The notes under the pieces: model-generated
The model's database searches: none
Told to the model about the DNA's origin: nothing
What the model saw: only the letters and a program-made list of their open reading frames with translations
Shown: positions 1 to 9,700 of the stretch, in pieces
How the letters are laid out: each line of letters starts with the position of its first letter
How positions within the stretch are numbered: position 1 is the first letter of the stretch
Assembly (NCBI GenBank): GCA_963787045.1
Contig: CAWBBR010000023.1
Span: forward strand, 62,001-126,000
Source: DATJGR01 sp963787045
GTDB taxonomy: Bacteria; Pseudomonadota; Gammaproteobacteria; Pseudomonadales; Azotimanducaceae
Direction: 5' to 3'
DNA length: 64,000 bases
Translations under genes and position numbers: made by a program

Positions 1-1
1 C

Positions 2-1036
2 GACAGCACCGCGTTGGATGTAGCCGCCGCGGAGTTCTCGCGGCTCGGTTTTTCGGCGCACGCGCAAATCTCCGCGGCGCACGGACGCGGCATGGCAGCG
101 CTGCAGCAGGTGTTGCTCGACGCGTTGCCGAGCGCCGTGGAAGAGGCGCGGATTGCCGACGAGGGTCCGCCGCGCATGCGCGTTGCGGTGATCGGTCGGC
201 CGAACGTCGGCAAGTCCACCCTCGTCAACCGCTGGCTCGGCGAAGAACGCCAGGTGGTGTTCGATGCGCCCGGGACGACGCGCGATGCGATCGAGATTCC
301 GTTCGACCACGACGTCGGTCGCTTCACGCTGATCGACACCGCTGGGGTGCGTCGCAAAGGCAAAGTCGACGACGTGGTGGAGAAATTCTCGGTCGTGAAA
401 GCGTTGGATGCGATCGAATCGGCCGACGTCGCCGTCGTGCTGATCGACGCAAGCGAGCAGCTGGTCGAACAGGATCTTCACCTGCTCGGCTATGCGATCG
501 ATCGAGGCGCGGGACTGGTGCTTGCCGTGAACAAGTGGGATGGGCTGACGAGCGACCAGCGCGAGCGGGTGAAGACCGAACTCGAACGGCGTCTGGATTT
601 TGCGCCGTGGGCGCCGGTGCATCGCATTTCCGCGCTGCACGGCACCGGTGTGCGCGGTCTGCTCGAAGACGTGAAACGCGTTTACGAAGCGGGGCGGTTC
701 GAAGTGTCCACGGCGTTTCTGGCGCGCGTGTTGACCGAGGCGGTAGAGCAGCACGCGCCGCCGAGCGCGAACGGCCGCCGCATCAAGCTGCGTTTTGCAC
801 ACAAGGCGAGTGGTCACCCTCCTACGATCGTCGTGCACGGCAACCAGACCCACGCGGTGCCCGAGAGCTACACGCGCTATCTGGAGAATCGTTTCCGCAG
901 CGCGTTGAAACTGGTCGGTATGCCGGTTCGGATCGTCTACAAAACCGGCGTGAATCCGTATGCAGGACGCCGCAACGAGTTGACGCCGCGGCAGAAAGAG
1001 AGCCGCAAGCGCATGATGCGCCACGTCAAGAAATAG
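2..1036 (+). CDS. der: Ribosome-assembly GTPase Der (EngA), 5' partial
   Basis: Der is a double-GTPase that acts in late assembly of the 50S ribosomal subunit. The window opens inside the gene, so the first G domain is missing except for its end (ISAAHGRGM). The second G domain is complete: P-loop GRPNVGKST, switch region PGTTRDAI, G3 DTAGVRRKGK, G4 NKWD and G5-like RISALHG. The C-terminal KH-like domain follows, with the typical basic tail ending in a run of Arg/Lys (RKRMMRHVKK). The reading frame is open from base 2 and I see no frameshift. The stop lies 4 bases from the stop of the convergent M23 peptidase gene, leaving no room for a terminator. Identity is certain from the two-domain order and the motifs. 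Confidence 0.97.
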   Translation, partial: DSTALDVAAAEFSRLGFSAHAQISAAHGRGMAALQQVLLDALPSAVEEARIADEGPPRMRVAVIGRPNVGKSTLVNRWLGEERQVVFDAPGTTRDAIEIPFDHDVGRFTLIDTAGVRRKGKVDDVVEKFSVVKALDAIESADVAVVLIDASEQLVEQDLHLLGYAIDRGAGLVLAVNKWDGLTSDQRERVKTELERRLDFAPWAPVHRISALHGTGVRGLLEDVKRVYEAGRFEVSTAFLARVLTEAVEQHAPPSANGRRIKLRFAHKASGHPPTIVVHGNQTHAVPESYTRYLENRFRSALKLVGMPVRIVYKTGVNPYAGRRNELTPRQKESRKRMMRHVKK

Positions 1037-1040
1037 CCGG

Positions 1041-1863
1041 CTACTGCGCGGCTTTCTGCGCTTTCGGTTTCGGCCGATAGAGCGCCAGCACGGCGGAAGG
1101 ATTCACTCGCGCGCCATTCAAGCTAACGGACCAGTGAAGGTGCGGACCGGTGGCTCGCCCCGTGGCACCGACCAGACCAATCCGCTGACCTTTACGCACC
1201 GCGTCGCCCTGCTGCACGTCGATCTTCGACAGATGGCAGACCATCGAAATCATGCCGCCGCCGTGATCGATGAAGATCGCGTTGCCGTTGAAATAGAGCG
1301 GCCCGGCAAATGAGATCGTTCCGGCCGCAGGCGCTACGACAGGTGCGCCGGTGGGGGCCGCGATGTCGAGGCCGGCGTGCGGGTTGCGGGGCTGCCCGTT
1401 CAGGATGCGTCGTAATCCGAAGTTCGAACTGACCGGACCCGCTGCCGGCAATTGCAGCGGAAACGGCGAAGCGTCGAACGCAGTAAAGCGATCGTATTGC
1501 TCGTTCTGCAGGATCGTTTCCCGCTCTATACGCGCGAGTTCATCGGGCGGCGGATTCACCATCTTGTCGTCCGCGAGCGTGATTCGCTGCACCGGATACG
1601 CTTTGTCGACGACCTTGAACGGAATTTCGGTGCGGACCCGTTCGTTCGACTCGACGACCAGCGTGTGCGTGCCGAGCGTCGCGTCGAGTGCGATGCCGAC
1701 GATCGCGGTCGACTTCGGTTGTTCGACGATCAGCACCGGTCGGTCTTCGTATCTTGCGCTCGCGGTCCCTTCGGGTAGCGGAATCACTTCCACGCCGCCG
1801 CGAACGACCGCGTGTGTCGATGCGCGTGAACAGGACGAGCGCCGCAGCGACGGCGAACCGCAT
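1041..1863 (-). CDS. M23 family metallopeptidase (LytM-type), probably exported
   Basis: This is a peptidoglycan-targeting zinc endopeptidase of the M23 family. The C-terminal half carries the catalytic signature: the HxxxD zinc ligand motif as NPHAGLDI and the final HxH as GPHLHW, with the conserved GNAIFIDHGGG and GQRIGLVGATGRATG between them. The N-terminal half is a beta-rich domain. The ATG at 1863 begins MRFAVAAALVLF, a plausible signal peptide, but the mature protein continues in another frame (STHAVVRGGVEVIPLPEG), so one base is wrong near 1825. Expected length is about 274 residues. The start lies 4 bases after the xseA stop on the same strand, so the two are probably cotranscribed. 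Which cell-wall bond it cuts cannot be told from sequence. Confidence 0.88.
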
Positions 1864-1867
1864 GCGG

Positions 1868-3251
1868 TCAATCGGCATTCGGTTCGACATCCGTCACGAC
1901 GCAGGTCAGCGAACCGTCTTCGAGATGTGCCATGACGGTATCGCCCGCGGTCGTAGCGGCGACCGATACGATCGGTGTTCCCCAACGCTCGGACAGAGGG
2001 GCGGGCGTGGTCACGATCGCGTAGCCGCGACCGAGCGTCGCGAGCGGGCTGACGGCATTCAGCGCGCGACTGACGGCGGCGGTACCCGCGCGCGCCACCT
2101 CGACCCGCGCCCTGACTCCGCGCGCCAGCGAATGCTCGGCGCGCAGCAGCGCGGCGCGGGCGTGCGCAATTTCGCGTTGAGGATGGAACTGGCGCAGCCG
2201 CGTGCGCAGCAGCGTGGCGACGTTGCGCCCGCGCCCGATGCGGGCGTTCGTAGCCGCGATCAGTTGTCGTTCGACGTCGTCGAGGCGTTGCATGCGCTGT
2301 TGCAATGCCCGTCCCGGGTGCGTCAGCCGCCGTGCGACCTGATACAACCCCTGTCGGCGCATGGAGAGCGTGTGCCGCCAATGCGAATGCAGCGACAGCG
2401 TCTGGCGCGCCGCGCGGCGCAACCAGTCGCGCATGTTCGGGGCGATCAATTCGGCGCCGGCCGACGGGGTCGGCGCGCGCACGTCGGCGACGAAGTCGCA
2501 GATCGTGATGTCGGTTTCGTGGCCGATGGCGGAAACGATCGGAATCGGCGACGCTGCCACCGCGCGCGGCGACCGACTCGAGGTTGAAGGCCCAGAGGTC
2601 TTCGAGCGATCCGCCGCCGCGCGTCAGCAGCACTACGTCAGGTTCCACGCCGAACTCGGCCGGCCAATCTGACACCCTGTCCAGCGCTTCGAGTATCTGC
2701 GCCTCGGCGTCTTTGCCTTGCACCGACACCGGCAGCAGCGTGACGCGAAGAGCAGGGCAGCGACGGCGCAATACCGATAGCACGTCGCGCAGTGCAGCGC
2801 CCGAACGAGAGCTGATCACCGCGAGGTGCATCGGAAAATCGGGCAACGGGCGCTTGCGTGTTTCGGCGAACAGACCCTCGTCGCTGAGCGTGCGTTTCAG
2901 TGCATCGAAGGCGGCCCGCAGTGCGCCTTCGCCGGACAGTTCGAGGTGATCGGCGAGCAACTGAAAATCGCCGCGCGCTTCATACAGGCTGACGCGACCG
3001 CGCAGAATCACTTTCATGCCGTCGCGCGGCTTGAACCGAACGGAGCGATTTCGATTCGCGAACATCGCGCAGCGCAATTGCGCGCGATCGTCCTTCAGAG
3101 TGAAGTACCAATGTCCGGAACCCGGGGCGCGCAGGTTCGACAGCTCGCCCTCCACCCACACCATCGGAAATCGTTCCTCGAGCGTGAAGCGCACCGAGCC
3201 GGCCAGTTCGCTGACCGTGTATACGAGCTTGTCGTCATCGCGTTGAAGCAT
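1868..3251 (-). CDS. xseA: Exodeoxyribonuclease VII large subunit
   Basis: XseA is the large subunit of exonuclease VII, which degrades single-stranded DNA in both directions. The N-terminal OB-fold is clear (VWVEGELSNLRAPGSGHWYFTLKD), followed by the catalytic core (LAVISSRSGAALRDV, then LLTRGGGSLEDLWAFN, then IVSAIGHETDITICDFVADVRAPTPSAGAE) and a long helical C-terminal region. The core is split between two frames near 2563: removing one C from a CC pair in the coding strand restores VARAVAASPIP, which joins the halves perfectly. Restored length is about 460 residues, normal for the family. The gene is divergent from guaB. The C-terminal end GRGYAIVTT is also typical. Confidence 0.95.
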
Positions 3252-3304
3252 CGCGGCATTCTACTCACGTGCGGCGTGTTGGTCGCGAAGATGCGTAGAA
3301 GTCG

Positions 3305-3333
3305 TTTACAGGCCGTCGATCGACGAGTAGGAT
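3305..3333 (+). promoter_or_regulatory. Probable sigma-70 promoter of guaB
   Basis: A TTTACA hexamer (3305-3310) and a TAGGAT hexamer (3328-3333) are separated by exactly 17 bases, 34 bases before the guaB start. A strong ribosome binding site, AGGAGG at 3353-3358, sits 8 bases before the ATG. Assignment rests on similarity to consensus only. Confidence 0.5.
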
Positions 3334-3366
3334 CGCGCGTTTAATTTCGCACAGGAGGCCTCGCCC

Positions 3367-4840
3367 ATGTTGCGGATAACGAACGACGCACTCACCTTCG
3401 ACGACGTTTTGCTGCTGCCTGCCCTGTCCCATGTCCTGCCCTCCGAAGTCGATCTCAAAACCCGCCTGACCCGAACGATCACGTTGAACATCCCGTTGAT
3501 GTCCGCAGCGATGGACACCGTAACGGAGGCGCGCCTTGCCGTTGCGATGGCGCAGGAAGGCGGCATCGGCATCGTGCACAAGAACATGACGATCGAGCAG
3601 CAGGCGCGCGAAGTGCGCTCGGTGAAAAAGTTCGAAAGCGGCATCATTCGCGATCCGATCACGATCACGCCGGACCGCACTGTGGGCGAGCTGCTGAAGC
3701 TGACGAGCGAGCACAACATTTCCGGCGTTCCGGTGGTTTCCGGTCGCGAGCTGGTCGGCATCGTCACGAGCCGCGACGTACGATTCGAACCGCGCATGGA
3801 CGTGAAGATCTCAGAGGTGATGACGCGCAAGGACAAACTGGTGACCGCGCGTGAAGGCGCCGACACCGAAGAGATCCGCGATCTGCTGCATCGCTACCGA
3901 ATCGAAAAAGTGCTGATTACGAACGATCGCTTCGAACTGGTCGGACTGATCACCGTCAAAGACATCGACAAGGCGCGCATGTATCCGAACGCCTGCAAGG
4001 ACGAACTCGGTAGGCTGCGTGTCGGAGCCAGCGTCGGCACGAGCGCCGATACTGACGAGCGCGTTGCGGCGCTGATCGAAGCGGGCGTCGACGTGCTGGT
4101 GCTCGATACGTCGCACGGTCACTCGACACGCGTGCTCGATCGCAGCCAGCTGGATCAAACAGAAATATCCGAACGTCTCGCTGATCGGCGGCAACGTTGC
4201 AACCCGAGCCGGCGCGCGCGCGCTGGCGGATGCCGGCGTAGATTCGGTGAAGGTCGGTATCGGTCCCGGCAGCATCTGCACCACACGGATCGTGACCGGC
4301 ATCGGTGTACCTCAGGTAACGGCCGTCTCCGAAGTGGCCGAGGAACTGGAGGCCGATGGCATTCCGGTGATCGCCGATGGCGGTATCCGCTATTCGGGCG
4401 ACATTGCAAAAGCGTTGGTGGCGGGCGCAAGTGTCGTGATGGTGGGCAGCCTTCTCGCCGGCACCGACGAAGCGCCGGGCGAAGTCGAGCTGTATCAAGG
4501 GCGCACCTACAAATCGTATCGAGGTATGGGATCGCTCGGCGCGATGGCGCAGTCGAATGGATCGAGTGACCGTTACTTCCAGGAGCTCGGCAACGACGGC
4601 GGTCGCAAGCTCGTGCCGGAAGGCATCGAGGGTCGCGTGCCGTATCGTGGCGCGATGGGTCCGATCGTGCTGCAACTGATGGGCGGCCTGCGCGCGGCGA
4701 TGGGTTATACGGGCTCACCGGACATCGAGACGATGCGCTCACGTCCGCAGTTCGTGCGCGTTACGCACGCGAGCATGATCGAGAGCCACGTCCACGACGT
4801 CAGCATTACGAAAGAAGCGCCGAACTACCCGGTCAGTTGA
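3367..4840 (+). CDS. guaB: Inosine-5'-monophosphate dehydrogenase
   Basis: GuaB oxidises IMP to XMP with NAD+, the first committed step of GMP synthesis. The protein starts LTFDDVLLLPALSHVLPSEVDL, then carries two CBS modules (around residues 95-205) and the catalytic barrel. The active-site loop GPGSICTTRIVTG holds the nucleophilic Cys, and the flap and C-terminal region (YRGMGSLGAM, EGRVPYRG) are present. A single inserted base near 4148 moves the frame: deleting one C in AGCCAGCTGG restores DRSSWIKQKYPNVSLIGGNVATRAGA. Corrected length is about 490 residues, the usual size. guaA follows 13 bases downstream, so the two form the standard guaBA operon driven from the promoter at 3305. Confidence 0.96.
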
Positions 4841-4853
4841 CCCACGGATAACC

Positions 4854-6434
4854 ATGTCTAGCGATGCGCACGTCGAACGACTTCTGGTCATCGACTTCGG
4901 GGCCCAATACACCCAGTTGATCGCGCGGCGCATCCGCGAGGCGGGCGTGTACTGCGAGATTCACCCGTTCGATGCGCCCGAGTCGTTCATTCGCGACTTC
5001 GGCGCGCGCGGCATCGTGTTGTCCGGCGGACCGGAGACGGTGACGGAGGACGCGACGCCGCGGATTCCGGACGTGGTATTCGAATTGCGCGACGCGGGTA
5101 CGCCGATACTCGGCATCTGTTACGGCATGCAGGCGCTCGCACAGCAGCTCGGCGGCCGCGTGCAGGGTTCGCAGACGCGCGAGTTCGGACACGCGCGCAT
5201 TCGCGTGTCGAACGGATCGACGCTGCTGAAGCGCCTGCCGTCGATGCAGGACGGCGAACTCGATGTCTGGATGAGCCACGGCGACAAGGTCGTCGCGCTT
5301 CCGGAAGGATTCGAGACGACCGCATCGACCGCCAGCGCACCGATTGCGGCAATGGAGAGTCCGGCGACGGCAACCTACGCCGTGCAGTTTCATCCCGAAG
5401 TCACGCACACCACCGACGGCTCGGAGATCATCCGCCGCTTCGCGCGCGACATCTGCGGTTGCAGCGGTACGTGGACGCCTCAGAACATCATCGCCGATGC
5501 GATTGCATCGGTGCGCGCGCAAGTGGGCAGCGAGCGCGTCGTGCTCGGTCTATCGGGTGGAGTGGATTCGAGCGTGGTCGCCGCGCTGCTGTCGCGCGCG
5601 ATCGGCGATCAGTTGACGTGCGTGTTCGTCGATCACGGGCTGCTGCGCCTTGGCGAACGCGAGGAAGTCGAGGCGACGTTCACCGCGTCGAATGCACTGA
5701 ACCTGAATCTGGTGGTCGTCGATGCGGCCGAAGAATTTCTCGGCAATCTGCAGGGTGCCGCCGATCCGGAAGCGAAGCGCAAGATCATCGGCGCAACGTT
5801 CATCGACGTGTTCGATCGCGAGGCGCACAAGATCGACGGCGTCAAATGGCTCGCGCAAGGAACGATCTATCCCGACGTGATCGAATCGGCCGCCACCAAG
5901 TTCAGTAAGGCGCACGTCATCAAGTCGCACCACAACGTCGGCGGTTTGCCGGAGCGGATGAAGCTCAAGCTGGTGGAACCGCTGCGCGAACTGTTCAAGG
6001 ATGAAGTGCGGCGCGTCGGACTCGCGTTGGGTCTACCGGAAGCGATGGTGATGCGTCACCCGTTCCCGGGTCCGGGTCTCGGCGTCCGAATTCTCGGCGA
6101 GATCAAGCCGGAGTATGCGGATACGCTGCGCCGTGCCGATGCAATCTTCATCGAAGAACTGCGTGCGGCCGGTTATTACGACAAGGTCAGCCAGGCGTTC
6201 GCGGTGTTCCTGCCGGTGCGATCCGTGGGTGTGGTCGGCGACGCGCGCCGCTACGCGCACGTCATCGCGCTGCGTGCGGTCGAAACGACCGACTTCATGA
6301 CGGCAAGTTGGGCACAGCTTCCGTACGATCTGATCGGTCGCGTCTCGAGTCGGATCATCAACGAGATCGCCGGCGTGTCGCGCGTGGTGTACGACGTGTC
6401 GTCGAAACCTCCCGCGACGATCGAGTGGGAGTAA
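4854..6434 (+). CDS. guaA: GMP synthase (glutamine-hydrolysing)
   Basis: GuaA converts XMP to GMP using ATP and glutamine. It is intact at 526 residues. The class I glutamine amidotransferase domain occupies the first 200 residues, with the nucleophile Cys89 in GICYGMQ and the His180/Glu182 pair in FHPEV. The ATP-pyrophosphatase P-loop motif LGLSGGVDSSV follows, then the C-terminal dimerisation domain ending KPPATIEWE, as in all bacterial GuaA. The gene is the second of the guaBA operon. No frameshift is present, in contrast to the gene before it. Confidence 0.98.
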   Translation: MSSDAHVERLLVIDFGAQYTQLIARRIREAGVYCEIHPFDAPESFIRDFGARGIVLSGGPETVTEDATPRIPDVVFELRDAGTPILGICYGMQALAQQLGGRVQGSQTREFGHARIRVSNGSTLLKRLPSMQDGELDVWMSHGDKVVALPEGFETTASTASAPIAAMESPATATYAVQFHPEVTHTTDGSEIIRRFARDICGCSGTWTPQNIIADAIASVRAQVGSERVVLGLSGGVDSSVVAALLSRAIGDQLTCVFVDHGLLRLGEREEVEATFTASNALNLNLVVVDAAEEFLGNLQGAADPEAKRKIIGATFIDVFDREAHKIDGVKWLAQGTIYPDVIESAATKFSKAHVIKSHHNVGGLPERMKLKLVEPLRELFKDEVRRVGLALGLPEAMVMRHPFPGPGLGVRILGEIKPEYADTLRRADAIFIEELRAAGYYDKVSQAFAVFLPVRSVGVVGDARRYAHVIALRAVETTDFMTASWAQLPYDLIGRVSSRIINEIAGVSRVVYDVSSKPPATIEWE

Positions 6435-6549
6435 CGGAACCCCGCACGCCTCGTGTAGGAGTCGAACTACAGGGTCTGGCGTAACACCCCTTCTACCTTG
6501 CAAGTCGTCGCGCGCCGATACTCGACATCGCTCAGGTGAGGTTACAGCC

Positions 6550-6747
6550 ATGATGAGAGGCATCGTCGTCGGCCTGGTGGGTCTGTGCGCGGTCTGCGTC
6601 TTTCTGCTGTCGAAACGTTCATCGACGCCTGCGGCGCAACAGAGCGCCGACCTGCGTCGATGGGAAGACGACGGCGGTCATCTGCCGGAGGTCGACCACA
6701 ACGACGTTCGGCAGCCGCTCGTGACGGTCGAAATTCATTCGACGTGA
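6550..6747 (+). CDS. Small membrane-anchored hypothetical protein (65 aa)
   Basis: A 65-residue open frame with a good ribosome binding site (AGGTGAGG at about 6534-6541) begins 115 bases after guaA. The N-terminus (MRGIVVGLVGLCAVCVFLLS) is one hydrophobic segment that could be a signal anchor or an uncleaved signal peptide, followed by a polar, acidic tail (RRWEDDGGHLPEVDHNDV). I recognise no family. Its last 13 bases overlap the 3' end of ndvB, which runs the other way. The ribosome site and hydrophobic start make it more likely real than chance, but there is no homology evidence. Confidence 0.5.
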   Translation: MMRGIVVGLVGLCAVCVFLLSKRSSTPAAQQSADLRRWEDDGGHLPEVDHNDVRQPLVTVEIHST

Positions 6748-9700
6748 GATACCACCGGATCGGCGGCGTGTGCCGTTGCGCACGCGACGATCACGTGCCG
6801 CGACGCTTCGCCGGCTTCGGCCAGCACGATCCAGTCTGATTCGGCGAGCGGTACCGCACCGCTTGCCGACGCCTGTTCGATGTCGGCTTTCGCCCACGCG
6901 GCACAGATGATCAACTCGTGCACGCGCCCGTCACGACGCAAGGTCAGCTGAACGCGCGCCCAATGCGACGGAAGCCGCGGCGTAACGCTGATGCGCCCGC
7001 CGCGGATGCGCAACCCGCAAATCGATTCGATGGCGGCGCGGTGCATCCACGCCGCGGAGCCGGTGTACCAGCTCCAACCGCCGCGACCCACGTACGGCGC
7101 GTGCGAATAGACGTCGCCGGCCATGACGTACGGCTCGATCTCGTAGCGCGGACCGTACTGCGGGTGCGCCGCTCGGTGCGCCGGGCTCAGGCACGTGAAC
7201 TAGTGGTAGGCCGCGTCGGCGTCGCCGAGCGCCGCCTGCGCCATCAGCGCCCATACGCCGGCGTGCGAATACTGTCCGCCGTTCTCGCGCACGCCGGGCG
7301 GATAGGCGCCGATGTAACCCGGCTCGGCTTCGCGCGCGTCAGCGGCGGATCGAGGATGCGGATCAGACCGTTCGCATCGTCGATCAGCAGCCGCGCGACC
7401 GCGGCCATCGACGACTGCTGCTGGTCCGGTGTCGCGATATCGGACAGCACCGCCCAGGCCTGCGCGATCAGGTCGATGCGACATTCGTCGTTCGAACGGG
7501 AGCCGAGCGGCGTGCCGTCGTCGAAGAACGCGCGCACGAACCATTCGCCGTCCCACGCGCGGGTGCGCAACGCGTCGCGCCAACCGTGGGCTGCGCCTTC
7601 CCAGCGCTCCGCACGCTCGGTGTCGTCGCGCTGACGCGCGATCGGCGCGAACGCGCCGACGAGCGCGCACAGGAACCAGCCGAGCCAGACCGACTCGCCG
7701 CGCCCTGGATAGCCGACCCGGTTCATGCCGTCGTTCCAGTCGCCGCTGCCCATCAGCGGCAGGCCGTGCGCGCCGACCGCGAGGCTGCGATCGAGCGTGC
7801 GCGCGCAGTGTTCGTAGACGATGCGCTGAGTTCGCTGACGCGCGGCACGTAGTACGCGTCCTCGGCACCGTCCGGGATCGCGTCGCCTTCGAGGAACGTC
7901 ACGGTCTCGTCGAGCACCGCCGCGTCGCCGGTGACGTCGACGTAGTGGACGTCGCGAACGGCAGCCACAGCAGGTCGTCGGAGAAATGGGTGCGCACGCC
8001 GGCGCCGGCCGGCGGATGCCACCAGTGCTGCACGTCGCCTTCGACGAACTGGCGCGACGCGGACAGCACGATCTGTCTGCGCAGCAGTTGTGGCGCGACC
8101 GGTGCGAGCGCCATCGCGTCCTGCAACTGATCGCGGAAACCGAACGCGCCGCCGGCCTGATAGAAGCCGGCCGTGCCCACAGGCGGCACGCGAGCGTCTG
8201 GTAGAGCAACCAGCGATTCACCAGCGCGTCGAACAGCGGATCGGGCGTGGCGACGGTGATCGCGCCGAGCAGCGCGTCCCAATGCGCACGGCTGCTGCGC
8301 TCGCGACCTTCGACATCGAGCAGCGCGGTGCGCGCCAGCGCGCGCGCTGCGTCGCGGGAGGTGCCGTAGCCGAGCAGGAACGTGCACTCGCGCGTCTGTC
8401 CCGGCTCCACGGACAGCGAAGGCGCGATCACCGCGCACGGGTCGAGGCGCGCACCGCCGCGCTTGCCGAATTCGTGGGGAATCACGCGCCGGCCCGCGGC
8501 GTCGAACAGTTCGCGACGATCGCAGGTCCAGTCGTCCGGTGTTGCATCGGAGCCGTCTCGAATGGCCGCGACGAAGGCCGTGCTGCCTCCGAAGCCCGCG
8601 TTCGCGTCGCATTGCGTCGCGAACAACACGGTCGACGCCGCGGCGCCGGGTGTTGCTGCCACTCGTTCGATGCTCGTGCACACCGATTGCCGATCGGAGC
8701 GCTGCGCGCCCATCACCCAATCGAACGCGCCGATGATGCGCAGCCTGCGCGTGCGGGGACCCGCATTGCGAAGCGCGATACGCACGTGCTTGACCGACTG
8801 GGCGGCATCGACGCACCACGTGGCGCTCACGTCGAGATCGCCCTGACGATGTCGAATCGTCGTCTGTCCCTGGCCGTGCTCGACGATGTACGTGGCCTCG
8901 GCCGCATCTGCGGCCGCGGCGAGGTTCCACGTTTCGCGCGTCCTCACGTCCTGCAGCCAGAACGATTCGCCGCTCGGATCGGCGACCGGATCGTTCGACC
9001 ACGGCGTCAGTTGATGCATGCGGCTGTTGACGGCCCAGGTGTATCCCGCGCCGGCCTCGGAGATCTGCGTGCCGAAATTCGGATTGGCCAGCACGTTGAT
9101 CCAGGGCCGCGCCGGGCGATTCGCCGCATTCACCGAAAAGCGGAAGCGGCCGGCGCCGTCGAACTGACCCCGCGATGCCGTGACCGCCGATGCACGACTC
9201 GGCATCGACGGGCGCGCGACGGACTGTTCGGTGCGTCGCGCAAGCGCGTCGCCGTGCCACTCGATGTGATCCTGCACGTGGTCCGCGAGCGGGCGACCGT
9301 CGGCGAAGAGGCGCAAACGCGGCAATACCGCGAACGCCGTTCGTTCTTCCGCGGTAAGGGTCGTCGAAGCCACCACATGCAGTTCGCACGGCCCAGACGG
9401 AGCGTCGCGCGCGTATTGTTCGCGAATCGCCGCGAGCTCGCGCTGCAGCGGCATCTCGTATGAACTCGGTTCGCTGTTGAGCACGACCAGGTCGCACGCG
9501 ACACCGCCCCACGACCAGAGACGCAGCGCGCGTGCGAGCGACCGGACGAGTCCGATCCCGCGCACCGCACCGGCCTCCACGACGACGAGCGGTCGATCGC
9601 CGGAAATGCCGAAACGCCACAAGACGCGCCGGTCGAACGCGGTCTCGCGCGTCTCCGCATGCGGCCGCGAGAGGAGAAGCACCAGCATCGTGGTGATCCC